A stretch of DNA of 64,000 nucleotides from positions 1 through 64,000 of the forward strand of contig NZ_JARXYZ010000043.1 of NCBI RefSeq assembly GCF_029894125.1. The letters are read 5' to 3'. The position numbers and the translations under genes were made by a program. Positions 38,311 to 46,645 of the stretch are shown here, piece after piece. The notes beneath the pieces are model-generated. The model ran no database searches and was not told where the DNA came from. It was given only the letters and a program-made list of their open reading frames with translations. Source of the stretch: Kitasatospora sp. MAA19 (GTDB taxonomy: Bacteria; Actinomycetota; Actinomycetes; Streptomycetales; Streptomycetaceae). Within the stretch, counting starts at the first letter, position 1, and each line of letters begins with the position of its first letter.

Positions 38311-39636
38311 ATGCAAAGAGTCTGCCTCGCCCTGCCCACCATGCGACCCTGCCCCGACACCATCGCGGAACTCGCCGAGGAGGCGGCCTACGCCGTCGCG
38401 AACTTCGACGTCGAGGTGCACCTCCTCATCCTCGACACCACCGACGCCGTCGAGTTCGCGCAGAACGCGGGCACCGTGGCCGCGCTGGAGCCCACCCCCG
38501 GCGTGGTCGTCCACCACCTCAGCGGGGCGCGGCAGCGGGAGTTCCTGCGCCGGGTGACCGAGCGCTCCGGCGCCGCCGACCCCGAACTGCTGCTCGACAT
38601 GATGCTCCCGCGGGCCGTCGCGTACGGTTCCTGCGTCAACCGGCTCTTCCTGGGCGCGGCCGCCCTGGGCTGCACCTCGGCGCACCTGCGCAACGACGAC
38701 GCCGACTTCCAGGTCGTCGACGGGCAGAAGATCTTCCCGATCCACCACGAGCTGCTCTCGATCGGCCGACCGGCCGGCGAGGCGGTGGCCGGCGTGTCCC
38801 GCTCCGAGCTCGACCCGGCCGACGCGGACAAGCCGGTGATGCTGGTCAGCGGCTCCTTCATCGGCGAACTCAACGTGGACATCGGCGAGATCCACGAGCT
38901 GGACCCGGCCGTCTACCGCGACCTGGTCCGCCTGTGGACCCCGCCGGTCTGGTCGGAGGAGGACCGGGACGCGATGGTGGACGTCTCCTTCAAGGGCACC
39001 GGCACCGAGCCGTTCAGCACCGACGAATCCGTCCTCGGCGTGCCCGACATCTGGGACGTCTACATGTGCAACATCGCCCTGGACCACCGGGCCTACGAGG
39101 TGCTGCCGCTGCTGCCCTCGATCGAGACCATCGGCTGCGACTACGCCCTGCTGCACGCCATGGTCCACTCCCGGCTGCCCGGCGTCGTCCACAACCGCCA
39201 CATCGTCAACTACTACACGCCCGAGCGCCGCACCGGCGCCGGCTTCATCTCCTACCAGCTGCGGTTCGTCAAGTTCCTGCTCTCGATGCTGTACCTGTAC
39301 CCGGTCTACGGCGGGATGATCGACCTCGGCCGCGGACTCCTGGACGAGCGGCACGGGCTGAAGGTCGAGCCGATCCTCGACCTGGTGCGGGGCAGCGTCG
39401 ACTGGGACCGGGCCGGGAACGAGCACTGCCTGGACGTCGTGGACCGCTCCTACCGCAAGCTGGGCGGCAAGTACGCCGAGCTCGCGGACGTGGTGGCCGG
39501 GAAGCGGCAGCAGCTCCTGGACGAGGCGCAGGAGGACGCCGAGCGCTGGGCGGTGCTGATGGAGGCCTGGGCGGCGCTGGTGGCCGCCTCCCGCGCGGAG
39601 GGACTCGGCGCCGCTTCGGAGGTTCCGGCCGGGTGA
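38311..39636 (+). CDS. DUF6271-like protein, possible GT-A-type glycosyltransferase
   Basis: A 441-residue cytosolic protein. It begins VCLALPTMRPCPDTIAELAE, and the central LGCTSAHLRNDDADFQVVDG contains an acidic cluster placed like the DxD metal site of GT-A glycosyltransferases; DVYMCNIALDHRAYEVLP and GCDYALLHAMVHSRLPGVVH follow. I associate it with an uncharacterised Streptomyces family (DUF6271); the glycosyltransferase idea is an inference from the DxD-like stretch. GGAG lies ten bases before ATG 38311. It is coupled to a GNAT gene by a GTGA overlap, and a DasR-like site lies 70 bases upstream. Confidence 0.6.
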   Translation: MQRVCLALPTMRPCPDTIAELAEEAAYAVANFDVEVHLLILDTTDAVEFAQNAGTVAALEPTPGVVVHHLSGARQREFLRRVTERSGAADPELLLDMMLPRAVAYGSCVNRLFLGAAALGCTSAHLRNDDADFQVVDGQKIFPIHHELLSIGRPAGEAVAGVSRSELDPADADKPVMLVSGSFIGELNVDIGEIHELDPAVYRDLVRLWTPPVWSEEDRDAMVDVSFKGTGTEPFSTDESVLGVPDIWDVYMCNIALDHRAYEVLPLLPSIETIGCDYALLHAMVHSRLPGVVHNRHIVNYYTPERRTGAGFISYQLRFVKFLLSMLYLYPVYGGMIDLGRGLLDERHGLKVEPILDLVRGSVDWDRAGNEHCLDVVDRSYRKLGGKYAELADVVAGKRQQLLDEAQEDAERWAVLMEAWAALVAASRAEGLGAASEVPAG

Positions 39637-40130
39637 GCGAGGACCTCCGGATCCGGCTCCTGGCCGACGGCGACTGGGACGCCGTGGTCGCGCTGGAGCA
39701 CGACGCCTACGCGGCCGACGGCCTGTCGGAGGGCCGGGAGGCGCTGCAGTCCCGCGCCCTCGCCTCGCCGCGGACCTGCTTCGTGCTGGAGCAGGGCGGC
39801 ACGGTCCGCGGCTACCTGCTGAGCCTGCCGTACCCGCCGCTGCGCTGCCCGGACCTCGACCGGCCGGAGGAGGCGGTGTTCGCGTCGGACAACCTGCACG
39901 TGCACGACCTGGTGATCGCCGAGGACCTGCGCGGCCGGGACGTCGCGCTGGGGTTCATCCGGCACTTCCGGGAGCGGGCGGAGGAGCTGGGCTACGAGCG
40001 GATCTCGATGGTCGCGGTGCGCGGGGCGGACATCCTGCTGCGGCTGCTCGGCTACCGGGCGCACCGGGACGTGGCGGTCCCCTCGTGCTACGGGCGGCGC
40101 GCGGTCTACATGTCGATGCCGGTGCGCTGA
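39633..40130 (+). CDS. GNAT-family N-acetyltransferase
   Basis: A 165-residue acyltransferase: LRIRLLADGDWDAVVALEHD at the start, TCFVLEQGGTVRGYLLSLPY as strand 4, LHVHDLVIAEDLRGRDVALG as the acetyl-CoA pyrophosphate loop (R/Q-x-x-G-x-A pattern as R-G-R-D-V-A) and ILLRLLGYRAHRDV at the end. The acceptor is unknown. The GTG start overlaps the stop of the DUF6271-like gene (GTGA), with GGAGG upstream, so the two work on the same product. Confidence 0.82.
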   Translation: MSEDLRIRLLADGDWDAVVALEHDAYAADGLSEGREALQSRALASPRTCFVLEQGGTVRGYLLSLPYPPLRCPDLDRPEEAVFASDNLHVHDLVIAEDLRGRDVALGFIRHFRERAEELGYERISMVAVRGADILLRLLGYRAHRDVAVPSCYGRRAVYMSMPVR

Positions 40131-40308
40131 CCTGCGGGGACACCTGGACGAATGATCTCTCCTTCGGCCTGGTCCGGACGGCGAAGATCACCCCACCGGG
40201 TGAAGCCGGTGGTGGCTGCGCCCCGCGCGCAGCCCCCACCGGCAGCTGTCCGTACGCGGACGCCTGCGGGCGCTGCGACGAGTGCGTCTCCGGCTGGGCG
40301 GCGTGCCG

Positions 40309-41217
40309 TCAGGCCAGGGCGGCCGCCAGCAGCGCCGCGGTGTCGGCGACCAGCTTCTCGTCGGCCGGTGCGGCGGCGTCGCGCTTGGTGGCCAGGACCG
40401 CCAGCACGATCGGTCCGCGCCCGGGCGGCCAGGTGATGCCCACGTCGTTGGTGGTGCCGTAGCCGCCGGTGCCGGTCTTGTCCGCGACGGTCCAGCCCTC
40501 GGGCAACCCCGCGCGGAAGCGCCGGCCGCTGGTCGTGTTGCCCAGCAGCCACCCGGTCAACCGCTCCCGGTCCTGCGGTTCGAGGGCGTCCCCGAGGGCG
40601 AGCCGGGCGTACGTCCGGCCGAGGGCGCGCGGGCTCGACGTGTCGGTCACCCGCCCCGGTTCCGCCGAGTTGAGGGCCGGCTCCCAGCGGTCGAGCCGGG
40701 TCACCCCGTCGCCGATGGAGCGGCAGAAGCGGGTCACCGCGCCGGGGCCGCCGAGCTCGGCCAGCAGCAGGTTCGCGGCGGTGTTGTCGCTGTACTCGAT
40801 CGCGGCGGCGCACAGGTCCGCGACCGTCATGCCGCCGGCCAGGTTGTCCGGCAGGCCGGTGATCGGCGCGTAGCCGGACTTCTCGACGTCCTGCTCCGTG
40901 TACCGGATCCGCCGGGCGAGGAACTCGCCGTCGCGGTCCAGGTCCCGCAACACCGCCGAGACGGCGATCGTCTTGAAGGTCGAGCACATCGGGAACAGTT
41001 CGTCCGCCCGGTACAGCACGGTCCGGCCGGTACCGGTGTCCCGCGCGAAGACCCCCAGTCGCGCGGAGTGCTCCTGTTCGAGCGCGCGCAGCCGACCGGC
41101 GATCTCCTCGCCGGACACGCCCTGGGCGGAGGCCGTTCCGCCGGTGGGCAGCACGGCGGCGAGGGCCGTCGCGGCGACCCCGGAGAGAACCCCGCGCCGA
41201 CTCGGACGTACCTTCAT
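40309..41217 (-). CDS. Class A beta-lactamase
   Basis: A 302-residue serine beta-lactamase exported by the Tat pathway (RPSRRGVLSG at the N-terminus, twin Arg at 7-8). The active-site elements are complete: S79-T-F-K82, S143-D-N145, the omega-loop RWEPALN with E179 and N183, and K247-T-G. So it should hydrolyse penicillins and perhaps cephalosporins outside the membrane. Of three clustered start codons, ATG 41217 has the best spacing (nine bases) from GGAGG. No regulator of BlaR/AmpR type adjoins it, which fits the intrinsic lactamases common in Streptomyces. Confidence 0.92.
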   Translation of the reverse strand: MKVRPSRRGVLSGVAATALAAVLPTGGTASAQGVSGEEIAGRLRALEQEHSARLGVFARDTGTGRTVLYRADELFPMCSTFKTIAVSAVLRDLDRDGEFLARRIRYTEQDVEKSGYAPITGLPDNLAGGMTVADLCAAAIEYSDNTAANLLLAELGGPGAVTRFCRSIGDGVTRLDRWEPALNSAEPGRVTDTSSPRALGRTYARLALGDALEPQDRERLTGWLLGNTTSGRRFRAGLPEGWTVADKTGTGGYGTTNDVGITWPPGRGPIVLAVLATKRDAAAPADEKLVADTAALLAAALA

Positions 41218-41458
41218 GACCATCATCCTCCACTCGTGCCGGAACTCGACCGTGACGGAGGTTCAGGGCACCCGGAACCGTTCGTCCCCTGTCTGGACGC
41301 GGCCGCGCCCGAATCCGTTCCCCATCATCGGCCGCACCAGCCCCACGCCCGTCCGGGCCCGGTTGCGGTTCCGTCTCCGTTCCGTCCGACGGGGGTGCGA
41401 ACCGCCGTCCGGTCCGCGATCGTGGGGGGCGACGGCTCGTGGGGCGGGGGGAGTTTCC

Positions 41459-42445
41459 ATGGGGGACGGCCAGGAGTTGGTACCAGGCGTGGTCGGCGTG
41501 CTGATCCGGGCGGCCGAGGGCGTGGCCGGCGGCCCGGGGCGGGGGCCGGCGGACCTGGTGCGGGCGCGGCTGCGGGCGACGGCGGACGGCGCCCGCGCCG
41601 TGGACGCGATCGAGGCCGATCCCGGGGACGCCCGGGCCCGGGCCGGACTGACCGACGCCGTCGGCGAACTGCTCGCCGCGGACCCGGCGTTCGCGCGGTA
41701 CCTGGCCACCACCGAGCTCGGCCGACCCGCCGACCCGCCGACCGTCCACCTGCGGGTGGATCCGGCGGTCACCGGCGCCCGGGCCCGGGCCGCCCGGCGT
41801 GGCGCGGCCCCCCTCGTCGTCACGCTGGCGCTGGTCGTCGCCGCCGCCCTGGTCGCCGTCGGGATCAACCTCGGGTCGCGCCCGCTCCTGCGGCCGGGCG
41901 GGCCCGACCTGGCGCACGCCGCACGGACGCTGCGCGACCCCGCCCAGGTGCAGGACGTGCTGCCCGATCCGCGGGCCCTGCCGGGCGGGTGGCAGGTGGA
42001 GAGCGGCCCGCGGTCGGGGTCGGGCCCCGGCACCGACGCGCCGTGCCTGCTCCCGGAAGCCTGCGACCAGCAACTCGCCTACGCCACGGAGACGATCCAC
42101 GACCCGACCGGCCACAGCGCACAGTTCACCGTGATCGCCTTCGCCTCCCCCGAGGCCGCCGGCCGGGCCTTCGACGCGCTGCTCGCCCGTACCGGGGGCG
42201 ACGACCCGGCCGTACCGGTCCCGCTCCCCCCGGTCGGCGACCAGCGCGCCGCCCGGACGCACGGCACGGACTCGGCGGAGGCGCTGGTGCGGGGCGGCAC
42301 GACGCTGCTCCACCTCCGCGCCGCCGGTCCGGGCACCGCCACCGCCATGCCGGCGCTGGCCCTGTTCACCCGCCTGCTGGCCGAACGCGCCCAGCAGGCC
42401 CAGGACGGCCGGGAGCCGGACGCCGCCGCCCAGGGCGCCGCCTGA
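41459..42445 (+). CDS. Single-pass membrane protein of unknown function
   Basis: A 328-residue protein with a cytoplasmic N-terminal part (1-115, helical, Ala/Asp-rich), one membrane helix (about 119-140, PLVVTLALVVAAALVAVGIN) and an outer domain (about 145-310) containing two close Cys (PCLLPEACDQQ) and strands TVIAFASPEAAGRAFDALLA and LLHLRAAGPGTATAMPALAL. The outer domain recalls sensor-like domains of actinobacterial lipoproteins (PknH-sensor type), which is a guess. A GGGGGG stretch lies upstream of ATG 41459. It is divergent from the beta-lactamase. Confidence 0.6.
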   Translation: MGDGQELVPGVVGVLIRAAEGVAGGPGRGPADLVRARLRATADGARAVDAIEADPGDARARAGLTDAVGELLAADPAFARYLATTELGRPADPPTVHLRVDPAVTGARARAARRGAAPLVVTLALVVAAALVAVGINLGSRPLLRPGGPDLAHAARTLRDPAQVQDVLPDPRALPGGWQVESGPRSGSGPGTDAPCLLPEACDQQLAYATETIHDPTGHSAQFTVIAFASPEAAGRAFDALLARTGGDDPAVPVPLPPVGDQRAARTHGTDSAEALVRGGTTLLHLRAAGPGTATAMPALALFTRLLAERAQQAQDGREPDAAAQGAA

Positions 42446-42499
42446 CCGCGGTCGGCATGATCGTCGTGGAAACCGCAGGACCACCGGGCGCCGTCGGCA

Positions 42500-43096
42500 T
42501 CAGGATGACCGCGGTCGCCGCAGCCCCTGGAGAAGCAGTTCGATCAAGCGGCGGGGGTCGTAGCGGGGGTCGCCGTCACGTCCGATGCAGAGATTGCCGA
42601 TGCCGCGCATCAGTTCGTAGGCCTGCGTGCCGGGCCTGACTTCGCCGGCGTCGACCGCGGCGTCGAGCAACTGCGTGCAGACGGGCACCAGGCGGTCGAG
42701 GAAGTAGGTGTGCAGCGCCTCGAAGCCGCTGTCCGCTTGCAGCGCGTTGGCGAGTCCGTGTTTGGTGACCAGGAAGTCGACGAAGAGGTCGACCCACTGA
42801 CGGAGTGCCGCGAGCGGGGAGGCGGAGGCGGCCAGCAGGGCCGGTCCGGCCTCGGCGCAGGCCTCGACCTGGTGGCGGTAGACGGCGACGACGAGGTCCG
42901 CCCGGGTCGGGAAGTTGCGGTAGATGGTGCCCACTCCGACACCCGCCCTGGCCGCGATCTGACGGATCGGCGCGTCGACGCCGGAGGTGACGAACACCTC
43001 GGCGGCGGCGGCAAGCAGCGTCTGCTGGTTCCGTAGCGCGTCGGCCCGCTTGCTTCGGGCCGGCGCGTCCCCAGGCCGGCCTGCAGTGGACACCAT
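42500..43096 (-). CDS. TetR/AcrR-family repressor
   Basis: A 198-residue regulator: N-terminal helix-turn-helix LLAAAAEVFVTSGVDAPIRQ and IAARAGVGVGTIYRNFPTRA, the classical TetR recognition region, followed by an all-helical ligand domain (DSGFEALHTYFLDRLVPVCT). It faces the alpha/beta hydrolase gene across 150 bases that hold two inverted-repeat operators, so it presumably represses that gene and itself. ATG 43096 has GGAGGGAG upstream. Confidence 0.88.
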   Translation of the reverse strand: MVSTAGRPGDAPARSKRADALRNQQTLLAAAAEVFVTSGVDAPIRQIAARAGVGVGTIYRNFPTRADLVVAVYRHQVEACAEAGPALLAASASPLAALRQWVDLFVDFLVTKHGLANALQADSGFEALHTYFLDRLVPVCTQLLDAAVDAGEVRPGTQAYELMRGIGNLCIGRDGDPRYDPRRLIELLLQGLRRPRSS

Positions 43097-43124
43097 GGTC
43101 TCCCTCCGGACGATGTTGACTAAG

Positions 43125-43164
43125 CGGAACGGCGTTCCGTATCGTTAGCGGAACAAGGTTCCGC
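43125..43164. promoter_or_regulatory. Twin inverted-repeat operators between the TetR and hydrolase genes
   Basis: CGGAACGGCGTTCCG (43125-43139) and GCGGAACAAGGTTCCGC (43148-43164) are palindromes sharing CGGAAC/GTTCCG arms. A TTGACT (43115-43120) and a TATCGT (43140-43145), 19 bases apart, suggest a rightward promoter with the first operator between the -35 and -10 and the second just downstream. Confidence 0.75.
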
Positions 43165-43246
43165 TTCGAGCTTAGTCGAGGCGGACCCCTCCCGTCCGCC
43201 TTGCCGCCGGATGAGACCGGCGGCAGGGCCCTGGAAAGGGAACACC

Positions 43247-44206
43247 ATGAGTGAATCGACGTCCGCAGCCGACACCGTCGGCGCACCCGCTCCCGTCCTC
43301 TCGGTCAGCCCGGTGGTGCTGCCGGCTCCCGGCCGAGCCGTGGACCTGCACGTGCGGGTCTCCGCCCCCGTGACCGGGAGCGACCTGCCGGTCATCCTCC
43401 TCTCGCACGGCCAAGGCCCCTCCAACAACCTCTCCTCGCTGAACGGCTACGCCCCCCTCGCCGACTACTGGGCAGCGCACGGTTTCGTCGTCATCCAACC
43501 CACCCATCTGAGCTCAAGGACGCTGAGCCTGGATCCCGACCACCCCGAGGCGCCGCTGTACTGGCGCTCGCGGGCCGAGGACATGAAGCGCATCCTCGAC
43601 CGGCTCGACGCGATCGAGGCCGCCGTCCCGCAGCTTTCCGGGCGCCTGGACCACAACAGGATCGCCGTGGCCGGGCACTCGATGGGCGGACACACCGCGA
43701 GCCTGCTCCTGGGCGCACGGCTGACCGACCCCCGCACCGGCACCCAGGTGAACCTGGCCGAACCCCGGATCGCAGCGGGCGTCCTGCTCGCCGCGCCCGG
43801 CAGCGGCGGCGACGCACTGACCACGTCCGTCGCCGAGAACCACCCCTTCCTCCTGACCACGGACTTCTCCCGGATGACGACACCCACGCTCGTGGTCGCC
43901 GGCGACCAGGACTCCTCGGCCCACCTGACGGTTCGGGGCCCGGACTGGCACGCCGACCCGTATGTCCTCTCGCCGGGCCCCAAGTCCCTGCTCACCCTGT
44001 TCGACGCGGAGCACGGGCTCGGCGGGATCTCCGGCTACGACGCCGCCGAAACCACGGACGAGAACCCCCGGCGAGTCGCCGCGGTCCAGCGGTTGACCTG
44101 GGCCTACCTCCGTACCGAGCTCCACCCCGGGGACCCCGCCTGGCAGGCGGCGCGCCAGACGCTGGCGTCCGAGCCCAACCCGATCGGAAGGATCGAATCC
44201 AAGTAG
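43247..44206 (+). CDS. Alpha/beta hydrolase (PAF-acetylhydrolase/chlorophyllase-like)
   Basis: A 319-residue serine hydrolase. LPVILLSHGQGPSNNL is the oxyanion strand, IAVAGHSMGGHTASLLLGAR the nucleophile elbow (GHSMGG), TTPTLVVAGDQDSSAH carries the Asp, and LFDAEHGLGGISGYDAAETT supplies the catalytic His. It has no signal peptide. GGAAAGGG precedes ATG 43247. Expression is likely controlled by the divergent TetR through the twin operators; the inducer may be its substrate. Confidence 0.86.
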   Translation: MSESTSAADTVGAPAPVLSVSPVVLPAPGRAVDLHVRVSAPVTGSDLPVILLSHGQGPSNNLSSLNGYAPLADYWAAHGFVVIQPTHLSSRTLSLDPDHPEAPLYWRSRAEDMKRILDRLDAIEAAVPQLSGRLDHNRIAVAGHSMGGHTASLLLGARLTDPRTGTQVNLAEPRIAAGVLLAAPGSGGDALTTSVAENHPFLLTTDFSRMTTPTLVVAGDQDSSAHLTVRGPDWHADPYVLSPGPKSLLTLFDAEHGLGGISGYDAAETTDENPRRVAAVQRLTWAYLRTELHPGDPAWQAARQTLASEPNPIGRIESK

Positions 44207-44364
44207 GCCCACCAGGCGGTGCGGAGGCATGCGGGGGAAGGGGCGAGTGACACGTCCGGAGCGCCCCTGGGTTCCGACCTCGCTCCGCACCGCCAGGGCA
44301 GGCCCGACACCCCAGCGGTGACGTGCCATCGCGCTTCCCCCGTCGCCATGGCGGAAGCACGGTC

Positions 44365-44487
44365 ATGCCGGACCGCACCCTGGGCCGCACCGGTGTGCAG
44401 GTCAGCCTCCTCGCGCTCGGCGCGAGGAACGTCGGCAGGGTCGGGCGCACCGCTCAGGACGAGGCAACCGCCATCGTCGACGCGGCG
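44365..44487 (+). pseudogene. N-terminal stump of an aldo/keto reductase
   Basis: From ATG 44365 the frame reads MPDRTLGRTGVQVSLLALGA and then RVGRTAQDEATAIVDAA, which is the start of an aldo/keto reductase of the YhdN/L-glyceraldehyde-reductase type. The homology ends abruptly at about 44487 and the frame stops at 44556, so about 280 residues including the catalytic Asp-Tyr-Lys-His set are gone. It likely formed part of the TetR-hydrolase operon before a deletion. The rest of the 44207-44617 gap shows no gene. Confidence 0.7.
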
Positions 44488-44617
44488 AGGCCGGAGTCGT
44501 GCCGTGGGGCGCCCGCACGACGCCCGCTCCCCCGAATGCATGTATCGCTCTCTTGACTGGCGTCACCGTGGCGCCATACTGGCCTCACTCCCCGCTCGCA
44601 CGATGAGGTGCCCGCCC

Positions 44618-46645
44618 ATGGAGCTATCCCCCTCCGCGCACGTGGACACGTTCTGTCGAGACCATCTCCCGCCCTTCGACCAGTGGCCCGAACTCCTCTT
44701 CGACATACCGGAGTTGTCCTATCCGGACCGGCTGAACTGCGCCCAGGCGCTGCTCGACGCGACGATCGCCCGGCTCGGGCCCGACCGCCGCTGCCTGCTC
44801 ACCCCGACCGGCCGGTGGACCTACGGCGAACTGCGCGACCGCGCCGACCGGGTGGCCCGGCTGCTGACCGAGGACCTCGGCCTGGCCACCGGCAACCGGG
44901 TGCTGCTGCGCGGCCCGAACACCCCCTGGCTGGTGGCCTGCTGGCTCGGCGTGCTGAAGGCGGGCGGGGTGGTCGTCAGCACCATGCCGCTGCTGCGGGC
45001 CGCCGAACTGACCGCCCTGCACCGGATCGCCCGGCCGGTCGTCGCCCTGTGTGACCACCGCTACCTGGACGACCTCGCCCGCGCCGAGACTCCCGGCCTG
45101 CGGACCCTCGCCTTCGGCGGGCCCGGCCCGCAGGACCTGACCGCCCGCTGCGCCGCCAAGAACGGCGACTTCACCGCCGTCCCGACCGCCGCCGACGACG
45201 TCGCACTGATCGCCTTCACCTCCGGGACGACCGGCCGTCCCAAGGCCACCCTGCACTTCCACCGCGACGTGCTCGCCAACGCCGACACCTTCTCCCGCCA
45301 CCTCCTGCGGCCGACCCCCGACGACCTGTTCGCCGGCACCCCGCCGCTCGCCTTCACCTTCGGGCTCGGCGGCCTGGTGGTCTTCCCGCTGCGCGCCGGC
45401 GCCGCCAGCCTGCTGGTGGAGCAGGCCACCCCCGAACAGCTCGCCGAGCAGGTCCACCGGCACCGGGTCAGCGTGCTGTTCACCGCGCCGACCGCCTACC
45501 GGGCGATCCTGGCCGCCGGGCTCGCCGACCGCCTGTCCGGCGTACGGCGCTGCGTCTCGGCCGGCGAGCACCTGCCCGCCGCCCTCTGGCAGGCCTTCCG
45601 CGCGGCCACCGGACAACGGCTGATCGACGGCCTCGGCGCCACCGAGCTGCTGCACGTGTTCATCTCCGCCGCCGACGACGACATCCGCCCCGGCTCGACC
45701 GGGCGCCCCGTCCCCGGCTACCGGGCCGCCGTCCTCGACCGGCACGGCCGGCCGGTGCCGGACGGCGTACCCGGGCTGCTCGCCGTCAAGGGTCCGACCG
45801 GCTGCCGCTACCTGGACGACGAGCACCAGCACGACTACGTGCGCAACGGCTGGAACCTCACCGGCGACACCTACGTCCGCGACCAGGACGGCTACTACTG
45901 GTACCAGGCGCGCAACGACGACATGATCGTCTCGGCCGGCTACAACATCGCCGGTCCCGAGGTCGAGCAGGCCCTCGCCGCCCACCCCGACGTCGCCGAC
46001 TGCGCGGTGGTCGGGGCGCCGGACGAGCGGCGCGGCGCGGTGGTCAAGGCCTACGTGGTGCTGCGCGAGGGCGTACCCGCCGGACCGGAGAAGGCGGCGG
46101 AGCTCCAGGAGCACGTCAAACGGACCATCGCCCCGTACAAGTACCCGCGCGCGGTCGAGTTCGTCACCGTTCTGCCGCGCACCGCCACCGGCAAGCTGCA
46201 CCGCGCCGAGCTGCGCCGACGGGCCGCGACCGCCCCGGCCAGCGTGGCGGTCGAGCGCCGGGTCGAGTGGTCCGACACCGACGCGGCCGGGCACTACCAC
46301 TTCTCGGCCGTGCAGCGCTGGGCCGAGGCCGCCGAGGCGGCGCTGCTGCGACGGCTGGGCCTGGCGGAGCTGTTCGGGCGGATCCCCCGGGTGCACTTCG
46401 AGGCCGACTACCGCGAGCGGCTCTGGTTCGGGGACGTGGTCCGCACCGAGCTGCGGGTGGTCCGGGTCGGTGGGTCCTCGCTGCACTACGCCTTCGAGGT
46501 GCACGGCCCGCAGGGCCTGGCCGCGTCCGGCCGGATGTCGGTGGTGCACGCCGCGCCGCACGCCAAGGGCGCCGAGCCCTGGCCGGCTCCGGTGCGCCGG
46601 GCACTGGCCGAGGCCGGCCCGCAGCAGGCGGAGGTGATCCGGTGA
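44618..46645 (+). CDS. Aromatic acid-CoA ligase fused to a hotdog thioesterase
   Basis: A 675-residue fusion. Residues 1-535 are an adenylate-forming ligase of the benzoate/2-aminobenzoate/salicylate-CoA type: LIAFTSGTTGRPKATLHFHR is the phosphate loop, DGLGATELLHVFISA the A5-like motif, LTGDTYVRDQDGYYWYQARN and DMIVSAGYNIAGPEVE the hinge, and RTATGKLHR the catalytic Lys. Residues 540-675 are a 4-hydroxybenzoyl-CoA-thioesterase-like hotdog domain with VEWSDTDAAGHYHFSAVQRW. One polypeptide can thus load the acid onto CoA and remove CoA from a later intermediate. ATG 44618 is chosen since GAGGTG is seven bases upstream. It starts the catabolic operon; the next GTG overlaps its stop. Confidence 0.86.
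   Translation: MELSPSAHVDTFCRDHLPPFDQWPELLFDIPELSYPDRLNCAQALLDATIARLGPDRRCLLTPTGRWTYGELRDRADRVARLLTEDLGLATGNRVLLRGPNTPWLVACWLGVLKAGGVVVSTMPLLRAAELTALHRIARPVVALCDHRYLDDLARAETPGLRTLAFGGPGPQDLTARCAAKNGDFTAVPTAADDVALIAFTSGTTGRPKATLHFHRDVLANADTFSRHLLRPTPDDLFAGTPPLAFTFGLGGLVVFPLRAGAASLLVEQATPEQLAEQVHRHRVSVLFTAPTAYRAILAAGLADRLSGVRRCVSAGEHLPAALWQAFRAATGQRLIDGLGATELLHVFISAADDDIRPGSTGRPVPGYRAAVLDRHGRPVPDGVPGLLAVKGPTGCRYLDDEHQHDYVRNGWNLTGDTYVRDQDGYYWYQARNDDMIVSAGYNIAGPEVEQALAAHPDVADCAVVGAPDERRGAVVKAYVVLREGVPAGPEKAAELQEHVKRTIAPYKYPRAVEFVTVLPRTATGKLHRAELRRRAATAPASVAVERRVEWSDTDAAGHYHFSAVQRWAEAAEAALLRRLGLAELFGRIPRVHFEADYRERLWFGDVVRTELRVVRVGGSSLHYAFEVHGPQGLAASGRMSVVHAAPHAKGAEPWPAPVRRALAEAGPQQAEVIR

Noticed and set aside
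38311..43096. A natural-product gene cluster around DUF6271-like, GNAT and beta-lactamase genes
   Set aside because: No synthase, tailoring set or transporter accompanies them; the class A beta-lactamase alone is common in Streptomyces and does not imply beta-lactam synthesis.
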